NCBI GenBank assembly: GCA_036250195.1 | Contig: JAVHZZ010000010.1 | Coordinates: forward strand, 109,638,778 to 109,702,777 | DNA from: Mixophyes australis | Taxonomy: Eukaryota > Chordata > Amphibia > Anura > Limnodynastidae | Length of the DNA stretch: 64,000 nucleotides | Reading direction: 5' to 3' | Shown here: piece after piece, positions 22,765-34,887 of the stretch | Layout: the number at the start of each line of letters is the position of its first letter | Numbering within the stretch: the first letter of the stretch is position 1 | Program-made: the position numbers and the translations under genes | Notes under the pieces: generated by a model | What the model was told of the DNA's origin: nothing | The model's input: the letters and a program-made list of their open reading frames with translations, nothing else | Databases searched by the model: none

Positions 22765-25660
22765 AAGGGAGAGCGTGCCAGAAAGAGAGAAAGGGAGAGC
22801 GTGCCAGAAAGAGAGAAAGGGAGAGTGCGCCAGAAAGGGAGAGCGCGCCAGAGAGAGAGAAAGGGAGAGCGCGCCAGAGAGAGAGAAAGGGAGAGCGTGC
22901 CAGAGAGAGAGAAAGGGAGAGCGCGCCAGAGAGAGAGAACGGAAGAGCGCGCCATAGAGAGAGACAAAGGGAGAGCGCGCCAGAGAGAGAGAGAAAGGGA
23001 GAGCGCGCCAGAGAGAGAAAGGGAGAGCGCGCCAGAGAGAGAAAGGGAGAGCGCGCCAGAGAGAAAGGGAGAGCGCCCCAGAGAGAGAGAGAAAAGGGAG
23101 AGAGCGCCAGAGAGGGAGAGAAAAGGGAGAGCGCGCCAGAGAGAGAGAAAGGGAGAGCGCGCCAGAGAGAGAGAAAGGAAGAGCGCGCCATAGAGAGAGA
23201 CAAAGGGAGAGCGCGCCAGAGAGAGAGAGACAAAGGGAGAGCGCGCCAGAGAGAGAGAGAGAAAGGGAGAGCGCGCCAGAGAGAGAGAGAAAGGGAGAGC
23301 GCGCCAGAGAGAGAGAGAAAGGGAGAGCGCGCCAGAGAGAGAGAGAAAGGGAGAGCGCGCCAGAGAGAGAGAGAGAAAGGGAGAGCGCCCCAGAGAGAGA
23401 GAGAAAAGGGAGAGCGCGCCAGAGAGGGAGAGAAAAGGGAGAGCGCGCCAGAGAGGGAGAGAAAAGGGAGAGCGCGCCAGAGAGGGAGAGAAAAGGGAGA
23501 GCGCGCCAGAGAGGGAGAGAAAAGGGAGAGCGCGCCAGAGAGGGAGAGAAAAGGGAGAGCGCGCCAGAGAGGGAGAGAAAAGGGAGAGCGCCCCAGAGAG
23601 GGAGAGAAAGGGAGAGCGCGCCAGAGAGAGAAAGGGAGAGCGCGCCAGAGAGAGAAAGGGAGAGCGCGCCAGAGAGGGAGAGAAAGGGAGAGCGCGCCAG
23701 AGAGAGAAAGGGAGAGCGTGCCAGAAAGAGAGAAAGGGAGAGCGCGCCAGAGAGAGAGAAAGGGAGAGCGCGCCAGAGAGAAAGGGAGAGCGCGCCAGAG
23801 AGAGAGAAAGGGAGAGCGCGCCATAGAGAGAGACAAAGGGAGAGCGCGCCAGAGAGAGAGAGAAAGGGAGAGCGCGCCAGAGAGAGAAAGGGAGAGCGCG
23901 CCAGAGAGAGAAAGGGAGAGCGCGCCAGAGAGAGAAAGGGAGAGCGCGCCAGAGAGAAAGGCAGAGCGCCCCAGAGAGAGAGAGAAAAGGGAGAGAGCGC
24001 CAGAGAGGGAGAGAAAAGGGAGAGCGCGCCAGAGAGAGAAAGGGAGAGCGCGCCAGAGAGAGAAAGGGAGAGCGCGCCAGAGAGAGAAAGGGAGAGCGCG
24101 CCAGAGAGAAAGGCAGAGCGCCCCAGAGAGAGAGAGAAAAGGGAGAGAGCGCCAGAGAGGGAGAGAAAAGGGAGAGCGCGCCAGAGAGAGAGAAAGGGAG
24201 AGCGCGCCAGAGAGAGAGAAAGGAAGAGCGCGCCAGAGAGAGAGAGAAAGGGAGAGCGCGCCAGAGAGAGAGAGAAAGGGAGAGCGCCCCAGAGAGAGAG
24301 AGAAAAGGGAGAGCGCGCCAGAGAGGGAGAGAAAAGGGAGCGCGCGCCAGAGAGGGAGAGAAAAGGGAGAGCGCGCCAGAGAGGGAGAGAAAAGGGAGAG
24401 CGCGCCAGAGAGGGAGAGAAAAGGGAGAGCGCGCCAGAGAGGGAGAGAAAAGGGAGAGCGCGCCAGAGAGGGAGAGAAAAGGGAGAGCGCGCCAGAGAGG
24501 GAGAGAAAAGGGAGAGCGCCCCAGAGAGGGAGAGAAAGGGAGAGCGCGCCAGAGAGAGAAAGGGAGAGCGCGCCAGAGAGAGAAAGGGAGAGCGCGCCAG
24601 AGAGGGAGAGAAAGGGAGAGCGCGCCAGAGAGAGAAAGGGAGAGCGTGCCAGAAAGAGAGAAAGGGAGAGCGCGCCAGAGAGAGAGAAAGGGAGAGCGTG
24701 CCAGAGAGAGAGAAAGGGAGAGCGCGCCAGAGAGAGAGAAAGGAAGAGCGCGCCATAGAGAGAGACAAAGGGAGAGTGCGCCAGAGAGAGAGAGAAAGGG
24801 AGAGCGCGCCAGAGAGAGAAAGGGAGAGCGCGCCAGAGAGAGAAAGGGAGAGCGCGCCAGAGAGAGAAAGGGAGAGCGCGCCAGAGAGAAAGGCAGAGCG
24901 CCCCAGAGAGAGAGAGAAAAGGGAGAGAGCGCCAGAGAGAGAGAGAAAAGGGAGAGCGCGCCAGAGAGAGAGAAAGGGAGAGCGCGCCTGAGAGAGAGAA
25001 AGGGAGAGCGCGCCAGAGAGAGAGAAAGGAAGAGCGCGCCATAGAGAGAGACAAAGGGAGAGCGCGCCAGAGAGAGAGAGACAAAGGGAGAGCGCGCCAG
25101 AGAGAGAGAGACAAAGGGAGAGCGCGCCAGAGAGAGAGAGAAAGGGAGAGCGCGCCAGAGAGAGAGAGAAAGGGAGAGCGCGCCAGAGAGAGAGAGAAAG
25201 GGAGAGCGCGCCAGAGAGAGAGAGAAAGGGAGAGCGCGCCAGAGAGAGAGAGAGAAAGGGAGAGCGCCCCAGAGAGAGAGAGAAAAGGGAGAGCGCGCCA
25301 GAGAGGGAGAGAAAAGGGAGAGCGCGCCAGAGAGGGAGAGAAAAGGGAGAGCGCGCCAGAGAGGGAGAGAAAAAGGGAGAGCGCGCCAGAGAGGGAGAGA
25401 AAAAGGGAGAGCGCGCCAGAGAGGGAGAGAAAAGGGAGAGCGCGCCAGAGAGGGAGAGAAAAGGGAGAGCGCGCCAGAGAGGGAGAGAAAAGGGAGAGCG
25501 CCCCAGAGAGGGAGAGAAAGGGAGAGCGCGCCAGAGAGAGAAAGGGAGAGCGCGCCAGAGAGGGAGAGAAAAGGGAGAGCGCGCCAGAGAGGGAGAGAAA
25601 GGGAGAGCGCGCCAGAGAGAGAAAGGGAGAGCGCGCCAGAGAGGTAGAAAGGGAGAGCGC
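22765..25660 (+). repeat. 2.9-kb polypurine minisatellite with GCGCGCC core
   Basis: Units of about 24-30 bp read GGGAGAGCGCGCCAGAGAGA plus a variable GA/GAAA tract. There are roughly 105 copies. The + strand is purine except for the short GCGCGCC core in each unit. Subtypes ('ccatagagagagacaaagg', 'gcgccccagag', 'agagagggagagaaaa') recur in the same order about 0.93-0.98 kb apart, so there is a higher-order structure. Open frames up to about 1,000 codons on either strand are by-products of a stop-free unit, and the encoded strings (SLWRALPFSL / ERKGERARER) are simple repeats. Confidence 0.95.
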
Positions 25661-27104
25661 AGCTGTCGACCCCTAAACCTTGGCGTCCTAGCTAGCCACC
25701 ATGTTCGCCCAGAGGTAGCACAGGCTCTGTGTGCAGAGAAGGTGGGGACCATTATGCCGTACATGTATGTAAGGGGTATGAGTTACACCATGATATTTTA
25801 CTAAGCAATGATCAGGATGGAGGTGTGCGGGATGAAACACAAAAAATATCTGCACCCCATGTCTTGTATTTATAACCTTTATTGGTGTCATTCAGGAGAT
25901 AATTTTCTCAGGCAATTTTGCAAATCCAGTCTAAATTCTCCAGAAAGCGCAATTTGTGGGATCCTCATGGCTGAGTCCACGCGATGGTCCGGTGAACGCA
26001 ATCTGTGTGTGACTGGTATCATGAGCATCTCACAGCGGGTGAATATCTCCAGAAATATATATATATAAGTTGTGTCATTCTTGCATCCAGTAATTGTTGT
26101 GTATTCTCTCCAGGGCCTCCACCGGATTACAGCTTACCAACATAAACGCTTATTATTTTGTATTAACACAAATTGGATTTTTCTCTCTCCTTGAGAAATA
26201 AAAAGGAATCCTCACATAGATGGAGCCAGGAGTGTGGCGAGCGACTTGCGTTGAATGTGCCTCCATCAGTAATGAGGCCAGGGCTGAAAATTCAGCGTAA
26301 CTTTCTTCATAACTCTTTGTTCATTAGTTTTACATCCTCATCTGAGGCTTTTTATTTTGAGGACATTACAGTTTATGTCAAATATATGAACAGCGGGAGT
26401 TTCTCCCCTTTGAACTCGTCAGATCAATTGCTGAGCTCCGTCTCTCAGCTCGTCCTTTATCGCTATATACGCAGCCACTAGGTAAGTCACTACCAGCATC
26501 GTCTAGGATGAAAGGAATTATGCTGCACACAGGACGAGACACGGACGGTTTAAGGAATACAGTTTATCACTTTCACTGGACAAATTGTCTTCAGGTTTGA
26601 TTAACATTTCAGCCACAAGTCAATATAGTGACCTGATGCTACCTTTACTGAGATGAAGGCGGTATTGCAATTGTTGAGTGATTTAACTGGGGAAAGCCAG
26701 AGAGACGGAGGAGAAATTCATTCTGATCAGAGGATAGTTCCTAACAGACAGATCAAAGGATGAACACAGAATCAAATTAAGATTCTCAAACATTCTGTAC
26801 TGCAGATAAAAAAAATATATAATACTTACAGAAAGATTTATTTTTTTTCTTAGCGGTGAGCTAAGGCCGTAACTCTCATTCTCCTATGTTACAGATGGAA
26901 AAATAAACAGGGTTTTTTTCTTTCTAATTATTAGGTCAGCTCCCAAGTTTATAGGTGCGGAATCCACGGTAGGATGATTCATAGGACTGTTCTGCTTCAT
27001 ACAAAAATGTCTTCATTTTACATCAATAAAAATGTTTTACTTTTATACTTATTGACTCTTTAAATGTATATTTGTGGTTGATTTTAAAACTCCCCTTTCA
27101 TAAT
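25661..27104. other. Non-coding, no gene
   Basis: Unique sequence. 'attggtgtcattc' at 25,882 is the inverse of the word before the array at 22,747. No gene supported. Confidence 0.3.
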
Positions 27105-27109
27105 CTGTC

Positions 27110-27872
27110 TGCTAGGCTGCTGGCCCTGATCACCAACCCACAGAACTAGATGACGGAGATCTTCAGCTATAGCAGCAACCTTTCCCATAGAGCTTGAAGC
27201 GCTCACCGGTACTCGGATTCTCCCAGTACTTAGCTCCAGGTGTAGTGGGGGTTGGTAATGCAGGAACACAGCGGCAGGCCAGGAGGCTGGGTAGAAAGCA
27301 GCGGATAGTCAAACGGTAGCTGAGGTCAAGGGTCACAGGCAAGCGGGGTAGTCAGTAAACACACCAAAGGTCGGGGTCACAGGCAAGGTAGCAGGGTCCA
27401 AGGTACAGGCCAAAAGGGTCAGGGTCACCAGCAAACAGGCAAAGTCCAAAGTCCAGGCAGAGGTCATACACAGAGAATCCAACAGAGTATCCACAGGACA
27501 GGGAACAACAAACAGGAGCAGGTCAGCAAGACTGGGTCAGAAACGCTATAACCGGCAGGGAGGCTAAGCCCTCCCTGCCTTAAATACATAGAGCAACCAA
27601 TCAGGGCTAAGCCCTGTAACGAAACACATGCCTGGACTAATTAAACAAAGCCACATTAATCAGCCCACGGGTTGAGGAGATTTCAGCGCATGCGCCCGGC
27701 TGTCCTATTTTCCGGGGCGCGCTGTGCAGGGAATCGGCGTCCAGCCGTTGCGTTGGCAACAGTCGGACCTGCTGGCGGAAGTGACGTCCCGGTCGCCAAG
27801 GTGACGTCCGAGACGTTCAGCAGGGTAATAGACGAGTCGCAGCGGTGCCCGTGGCCGCGGCGGCTCCTAACA
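27110..27872 (-). mobile_element. Solo LTR, 763 bp, Ty3/gypsy-like
   Basis: The segment starts TGCTAGG and ends CCTAACA, so it has TG...CA termini on either strand. It is flanked by the identical 5-mer CTGTC (27105-27109 and 27873-27877), the product of integrase insertion. Minus-strand reading gives TGTTAGGAGCCGCCGCGG, a CpG-rich U3, an inverted CCAAT box (ATTGG at 27,597-27,601) and a TATGTATTTAAGG TATA-like box near 27,580-27,592. A 'CCTGACC..TTTGGCCTGTACC' region follows, of the kind I associate with fish and frog gypsy LTRs. No internal retroviral genes remain, so recombination between two LTRs probably removed them. Confidence 0.83.
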
Positions 27873-27877
27873 CTGTC

Positions 27878-28824
27878 ATCCCCATCAATTTATTTAGGAC
27901 CATCCGTTTTCAACTTAAAGGGAAATTCCACCTTCACACAACTTATTTCTGCTGCCCTTAGATGTGACATCAGTCTGCAGTGTATACACAATTATGTTTA
28001 ATGCACACATTTCAGCATATCTGAGAGCAACATAAAATAAACAAGTATGTGGTAAGATAAAGTTATCTGAAGGCGGAGACAGACTTTTAGTTAATCAACA
28101 TAAATCTACAGTCTTCAGTTTATTTGAAGAAATAGACTGTGGATATAATAATTGCAATACATAGCAAGTAATAATACAACCTAATTGTATGACAAATTAT
28201 AAGTCGATGATAAAATAATAAACAATTCCCTAAATAGCCAACGGGAGTAATGGCCAGTGTGGTCATACGCGCAGGTATCCGGAGTGAACGCGATGGCCAA
28301 ACAAACCAGCCATCATCTTACGTATTCACTGGGGCTGCAACTTAGCCCTCTGTGAGCCGATAGATATATTGACTTATTTGCACTCGGCTCATATTCTTTG
28401 ATCTAAAATCCCCTTTCTAGCAATAAATAAAAATCGACCAGAAAAGAAAATTAGATGAAAAATGAAAAGACTCCAGAAAATGTCAAGCTGATCAATCTGA
28501 TGAGAGACGCGGGAGGGTACTGTAGGGGGTGTGTGATGTTTGGCCTTTCCTGGGAAGCCAGTTAAACCCATAAGTTGTTTTTAAGCCTCTATGAAGTGTT
28601 GCCCTTTAACTGAGGCACTAATACGACAGTATTGTTGTGTACGCGCTCAGCGGTGTCACTGCCAATACTTCCACCTCATCAGTAGCACCTGAGCGAGGTC
28701 TGTGCAGGATAATTATACAGCGCAGGGATTCCGTGTTAACAGAAGCCGTGATGTCAGAGCATGTTGGGAGAGAGTGCAGCGTAGACCAGCAAAAGACTCT
28801 TATCATCATGTTCGTTCACTTCAG
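27878..28824. other. Non-coding, no gene
   Basis: AT-rich unique sequence with no feature supported. Confidence 0.3.
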
Positions 28825-28997
28825 AGGGTATATTTACTAAACTGAGGGTTTGAAAAATTGGAGATGTTGGCTATAGCAACCAATCAGATTCTAGTTATTT
28901 ATTTAGTACATTCTACAAAATGACAGATGGAATCTGACTGGTTGCTATAGGCAACATCTCCACTTTTTCATACCCGCAGTTTAGTAAATATACTCCT
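28825..28997. mobile_element. Palindromic MITE
   Basis: The left arm 'tatatttactaaactgaggg' with 'gatgttggctatagcaacc' is the inverse of the right arm 'ggttgctataggcaacatc' with 'cgcagtttagtaaatata'. About 70 bp of each arm pair, leaving a short AT-rich loop. A second, cleaner copy is at 46,308. Non-coding; mobilised in trans by an unknown transposase. Confidence 0.88.
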
Positions 28998-30135
28998 AGA
29001 TCCACTTATACTTTCCTAACAACCAGTCCACGAGGTGGACCTCCAGTTCTTTCAGCAAAGATTTCTGAGTGCTAAAGCATCGTTTTCTGCTGAAAAAAAA
29101 CGCCCCATGGGGGATTAGTTTGTTTTCAAAATGCCTATAGTTTTATATATATTTTATATATATATATATATATAGTTTTATATAAAAAAAACAGTTCAAC
29201 AAACCTGCACAAAGATCCACATCCACTTTATGGTTACCTTTTAGAGGAAACATTTTTATGTTACTTTTATGTTTTTTATGGAGAAACTAATTGGAGTGGA
29301 AATATTTTAACATCTAATTTTATACCCTAGTTGCTCTGTGATCTGCACATTAAAGCATTTATTTACTCTGGGCCATGAACTTTGGGGGTTCCTGTGTATT
29401 TTGGTTATTTCAAATTCCATTTTTTTTAAGTCGGTAGAAGAATTTAGTATTTATGTTTTGTAAGTAATGGCTCAAGTCTGCTGTTCCCTTTTTAGGGCTG
29501 GTGTTACCCGCATAATTTGCCACACGCGGTCCTGAGACTTCGGTCACGCAAGTCAGTTACATGTTTCCCCAGATAAAGAGATAGTCGCAGAGTTTAGTAT
29601 CTTGTTGCTCTTTTCAATATATAATTGAGATTAAAATGTGTCTATAATTGAGTATGTCTGACTCTGAACACATACTAATGATGCGCTATTAGCGATACAT
29701 GTTACAGGGGAAGTATCTCATTCTTCTAAATCCATCTACAGAGAGGTGTGAAATTCACACAAATCGCGTTTTGAGACAGAACAGGTTGTTGACCGTTCCG
29801 GCGACGCAATCTCTAATTTCAGCTTTTGGCTCCACCGTTCCGCACTGTTGTTACAGAATTTATAGTCTAGAACTTGAGCAGAGGCAATGACGATCGGTTC
29901 ATCCCGCTGCGCGGTACATTGAGGTTAAACTGGCGGCGATACATGCAAAATCTTCTGGCCAATGTTGTTTTGAACAGTTTTCTCATCTCTATTCATAAAT
30001 AATTAGAACATCCAGATAAACAACATATCTGTACTTTGTCTTTCAGAATATTACTTGTATAACCACAGTCTGACCTGTAGCAAAATGTATCAACTGCGAT
30101 ACTTTGTTACAGTTGGAGAATGGCAGGAAATGTAA
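28998..30135. other. Non-coding; (TA)n near 29,150-29,180
   Basis: No gene. A TA dinucleotide run at about 29,155-29,174 sits between two 'agttttatata' words, giving a small symmetric AT-rich patch. Confidence 0.35.
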
Positions 30136-30598
30136 TCTATAATATAAATGTCTAGTGGCGTGTGTTAGTCTGTCTGTGTGTGTGTGTGTGGATAAAAATA
30201 AAACCAAGCTGCAGCGCCACCTGCTGGGCGGAGTTATACACTGACCTACTAAATTCTTAGTGTGTGTGGGAAAAAAAATTCAGAAAGGGCTGAAATTTGG
30301 TATACTAAGATGTTTTTAATTTGTTAACTTAATTTGTTAATTGTTAAAAGTGTTTATAAAGATTTTAAATAAATATATATATATTTCTTGAAGGAGAATT
30401 GACAGTGGGGAGTGGTTGGTGGTTGCCGGGGGTGACAGTTGGGAGTGGTTGGTGGTTGCCGGGGGTGACAGTGGGGAGTGGTTGGTGGTTGAGGCCTGGG
30501 CTATGGCCCAAATGCATGACAAGAACCTTTTTAACACCTTAAGTAGCTTGATTTGACTAGAATGCATGAGTATCATGCACGGGTTACCTTGTATAATA
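30136..30598 (+). mobile_element. Helentron-like (HINE) candidate, copy 1
   Basis: The 5' edge reads CTATAATATAAATGTCTAGTG. A core holds a 33-bp tandem unit (GGTTGCCGGGGGTGACAGT...), about 2.7 copies at 30,390-30,490. Near the 3' edge is the hairpin GCATGA-gta-TCATGC followed by ACGGGTTA. A core tandem repeat plus a 3' stem-loop without TIRs or target duplications is the organisation of Helentron-associated elements. The classic TC...CTRR Helitron ends are absent. The inverse copy is at 52,133. Confidence 0.6.
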
Positions 30599-31422
30599 CA
30601 TTTATTATAAAATCTAAAGCGTAATACAGCTCAACTTCCAACTTCTAATGATACACATATGCATCGCACTGTGAATATGGATGCATTTAATATGTGTTCT
30701 ATATACGTTTAGGGGCGTTTACGAATATTGTAAATGTGTTTATTAAACCGTGCGCCAGCAGTTGAAACGTTTCCTAACGTCATCCCACTGTGTTTACAAC
30801 ACGCTCCCATTGAGATAAATGTAAGATTTGCGCTGATACACCTCATGGTTACAGAAATGGAACCCACCACAGCGCAATGGAAGTTAAAGACACGTAAAAA
30901 CGTAAATATATACAATTATTTTTATTTTCACATTAGTTTACATAGTTTACATAAGGAACAGTCTCGGTGTCCTTATTCTGTCTCAAAAAGCAAATGATTG
31001 AAGACATGAGAATTTCTCAGAATCCCTCAAAACATAAAAATACATAAGTTTAATAAAAAAAGAAGCATCCATATTATATTAAATGTGGAAACAAATATAT
31101 ATATTAAAACTGATACTTCCTCTTTAACTTGTGAGTTGAGATGAACAGATAAATGTGCAATATTAGATGACATTGAACCATTCCTGTGATATATTCCTGT
31201 ATCTGGCCGGACAAACACTAAACACAGCTTCTTCCATATGTTCCGGTGCCGTAATCTTGTGATTATTAAAGTGCGTTGTTTATACACAATGGAGGACGCC
31301 ATTTTATGGGCTACGCTAATACTCCATATTGGCGTAGCCCAATGCTCCATATTTGCACTATTGTAAATGATATGGATATTACAAGTTACCGAGGACTTCT
31401 GTGTCTATATAATAGCACATGG
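30599..31422. other. Non-coding; small palindrome at 31,308-31,340
   Basis: No gene. 'gggctacgctaata' pairs with 'tattggcgtagccc' (13 of 14 positions) around a 5-base loop, probably the centre of a small palindromic repeat. Confidence 0.4.
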
Positions 31423-31430
31423 CAGTAGAC

Positions 31431-31635
31431 CAGTGATGGACAAGTTGAAATAGCTGGAGGGCGTACTGTGCCCTCAGAGGAAGGAGGACGAGCACAGTGC
31501 ACTCCGGGGACCTCCCTGCACTGCGCAGAGCAGGTCACATGACAGGGACGCCGGCTGACACGTTCTGATATGATCGGGAACAGCTGGCTGGGGGCCACAA
31601 ATGAAGGTTTGGGGGCCGCCTGCTGCCCACCGCTG
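31431..31635 (-). mobile_element. hAT MITE, 205 bp
   Basis: The ends are CAGTGATGGACAAG and the inverse of CAGCGGTGGGCAGCAGG. The flanking 8-mers CAGTAGAC (31423-31430) and CTGTAGAC (31636-31643) agree at 7 of 8 positions. The 'gggggccgcctgctgccc' edge is typical of frog hAT MITEs as I remember them. Non-coding. Confidence 0.82.
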
Positions 31636-31643
31636 CTGTAGAC

Positions 31644-32008
31644 CAAGTGCTTCCTTACGGGTCACAGAATTCTGAGCTGACTATTAATATCTGCAACACT
31701 TTAGAGCTGTTTTACCCTTAAAATTTGCAAAGTTTTCTAATGTTCGCTGTAGTAACGGTGTCAAAACTCACTGACTTCTAAGCTTGTGTATCGTAGCCCC
31801 CACATTGTGTTGTTGTAAAGCAGGATGTGTGCGTAGCACTGGTTCAACAAGGGGGCATGTTCACACCCCATGGGGGGCATAACATATCCCCCGGGAGGAT
31901 GCATTGTGCTTCTAAAGTGCTCAACTTCCCCCAAACTCTCTACCCCTCCCCTAAAAAGACCCATGCATGGCCCCAAGCACCAGTGGTAAGCGGGACGCAA
32001 CTCCCAAC
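31644..32008. other. Non-coding, no gene
   Basis: No supported feature. Confidence 0.3.
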
Positions 32009-32016
32009 ATTCCCGG

Positions 32017-32189
32017 CAGGGGAGGGCTGGCAAATTTTAGTGAGGGGGCAACACTCGACTGAGCAGCCGATTTTAAAGGAAAAAAGTGCAGGTGGCCCAG
32101 TGGCCCAACCCAAGGTAGCCAAGGTAGCCCTCTATGGGACTGGCCAGGAGGGCAGATGCCCGCCTGCCCCCCAGCCCAGCCGGCCCCTG
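32017..32189 (+). mobile_element. Small non-autonomous hAT element, copy 3
   Basis: It starts CAGGGGAGGGCTGGCAAAT and ends CAGCCCAGCCGGCCCCTG. The flanks ATTCCCGG (32009-32016) and ATTCCCAG (32190-32197) match at 7 of 8. This is the third member of the family at 2,050 and 12,237. It contains a short internal doubling (aaggtagccaaggtagcc). Confidence 0.86.
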
Positions 32190-32197
32190 ATTCCCAG

Positions 32198-34887
32198 CAG
32201 TCGGGACAAAGGTCCTGACTAGGACCAGGACAATCCCCTGAAATCAGGACAGTTGGGGGGGGAGATAGTGTAATTGTGAAAGATAAGAATACATGTATAT
32301 TGTCCCCAAAAATGTTTTTATTGAAAGCTTACATTTTCTTTGAATGAATAAGATATCTTTGGCTCCTCTGATCTCGGGTTGATACTTTGTATAACGTTGG
32401 CTTTCTTCTCCTCCGCTGGTCAGACATAAATTGATGTACATAAGGGTCCGTTACGTGCGGCACTACAGCAGATCTTTATTAGCTCAGCGTTCACATCTGT
32501 GTATTGTTGCTGAGGGTATTTGTATCACTTCTCTCTCCAGACAGCGTTTTAGTTTAAGACAGCTGAGTATATATTATACAGGATCACATCACGACTTCTT
32601 GCGTTGAGCCGTAATTACTGGTTAATAGTCTAACACATTTCCTGCAGGAACATGAAGCCCGGTGTGCGGAGAGTCCATTAAAAGGATTATCATGTAGATC
32701 TGATTTCTAGATAATGGTAACGTAGATCCCAAATGGGCGCCTGGAATGGGATGCTATCTCTTTAATGGAGAGTGCGTCTCTGACAGCCTGACATGCAAAT
32801 AACCAGACACAAATGACTCTTTTCTGTTCTTCGTCTTAATGGCGCAGAGTGCGCGCTCCCGGTAGCGCTGGCAGCTTTTTCACTACAAACACAGCCTTCT
32901 GAATCATTACAGCACATTTTCTGGTACCCAGGTCAGCAGATATTTTATCTGTCAGCTGACGAACAGACACGATCTACATTGTGCTCTTAATTTAATTTTT
33001 TTAAAGGATAATTCCATCAATATAGGTAATAAAGTTAATATCTGCCCAAAAAATAAGAGTGTTTTTCCATTTTATTATTGTGAGCCTAGAAATACTATTT
33101 ATAGGAGATACCGTGAGACCAGCGCAGCAGTTATCCAGCCATGTCCAGGTGCAAGGTGCAGTTATATTGCAGCATTGTGTGCAATGGATAAACTGCACAT
33201 CCCTTGCATGAATCCAATAGTGGCGTTAAGCACTGTCTGCCTCTCCCCTGTGACATCGTTGCCCAGCGTCCTGCTGCCTGCGTTGAGTACCTGGTGTTTG
33301 ACTCATACACAGAGGTAACAGCTGCAGAGAAATTAACATAAAATGGAATTTGAGGTTGGAGGGAGCAGGGGTTGTACCAAGGCTGCAGAGCAGGGTCTGC
33401 TACCCAGAGCAACTAAGCTAAACAATATTACACCCCAGGCAATGCTGTATCTTCTAAACTAAGACTCACAGGGCGCAAGTTGTACTGGAGAAAATGTATG
33501 TTTGGACGAAATATAATTAAGGTACCATTAAATCTAAAATACAAGTTTCCTTATATAAAAGCACTACTTAGACTATTCACAAATGTATGTAGACATTTTC
33601 ATACCTTGACAGAACTTTATGGACCAGAGTTAGACGTATAAGTTGACTTTTGTGTACACGCAGAAACGTGTCTATATCAGTACTGGTCAATTTTAAATCT
33701 AGCATATAGATACGCTAGAGTTATAGCATATAGAGGCGCAAAAATATGTCCAACAATAGCGTAATGAACTGAGAGACCAGGCCTGTGGGACGCCCCAAAA
33801 TATGCATCCTAAAAGGCGTATCTTTCAAGGAACATATGAGTCAAAATCTATGACCAGCTTTACTGTTTTGGTCTTACATGTGAGAGCCCCTGACCCCCCC
33901 TCTACAAGCACAAGTGGGCCCCAAGTTTAAGATACACCTAATTCAAAATACGAGCACAAGTTATGCTCATGGGCAGTGAGAGAGACCAGAGAAATGAAGA
34001 CACAACCGAATATTGTGAGTTCAGTATTGGAGAAGAGGAAGAAACTGATCAATGTCTGATACGCAGTAGCCGTTTATTTTATATAATCTTCACTTCTAAG
34101 TTTGTTACAGGACGACAGGGTCGTTATAAATCTGCCTTGTCTACAAATCCGCAACCAGGTCCAGTGGTCCTTGTAAGCAAGGCAGAGGGGCGCCACGACT
34201 GTGGGGCACACCGCCAGCCCTTCTGCGCTCAAAAAAGTACCCATCAAAAAATCGTTGTGAGTGCACAGGATGAACAGACTGATTTGTCGGTATATTTGCA
34301 GCTCTGCGGAAGAGATGAGAATAAATAGACACTTATTATATACATTTTCTGCAGCCCTTTATAGCACATTCTGCAGAGACACAGGGCCTCTCAGGATGCC
34401 AGTGACGGGCTGGATTTGATCCGTGTGGACAACTTTGAACATCAAGTGAGTATTTGGCAATAGACACTAAAATTCTATTAAGCTTCTAAATATGCATTAA
34501 GTGCTCTCTGTGCTCAGACACAAACTGTTTTTTCATATCAACTCGGAAATATATATCTGGCTGAAAAATGAGAATAAAAGTAGAGACTTCAAACTGGCCC
34601 ATTTCATCTGCATGAATTAACTTGAGCCCAATGAATTAGCTACTATGAAACATGTCTATTACATCAACGTAATTATCTGAGCCCAGGTTAATTCCGTCAG
34701 ACATATGTCTTCCTGATGGGACAGTGAGAATTTTCTGTAAACTATTGTATGTTGTATTATGATACAGAAACCTTGTGCTTGAAGGTCAGGAAAAAACACT
34801 GGATTGGCCTAGAAAAATGTTGTATTATAAGATAATGTTCTTAAAACAAATTTGGAGCCAATATGTAATCAGATATAATTTAAGTCG
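32198..34887. other. Non-coding; candidate regulatory blocks 32,620-33,000 and 34,560-34,745
   Basis: No gene. The first block contains the octamer ATGCAAAT (near 32,793) and TTATCTGTCAGCTGACG (32,946), which joins a GATA-type site, a MEIS-type CTGTCA and an E-box. The second is rich in ATGAATTA/AATTAG homeodomain words. Both are repeat-free and lie in a locus whose product acts with GATA and bHLH factors. Conservation is untested. Confidence 0.35.

Noticed and set aside
22684..25764. Open frames of about 1,026, 805 and 679 codons on both strands
   Set aside because: They are translations of a stop-free polypurine minisatellite. The residue strings are simple repeats and exist equally on both strands.
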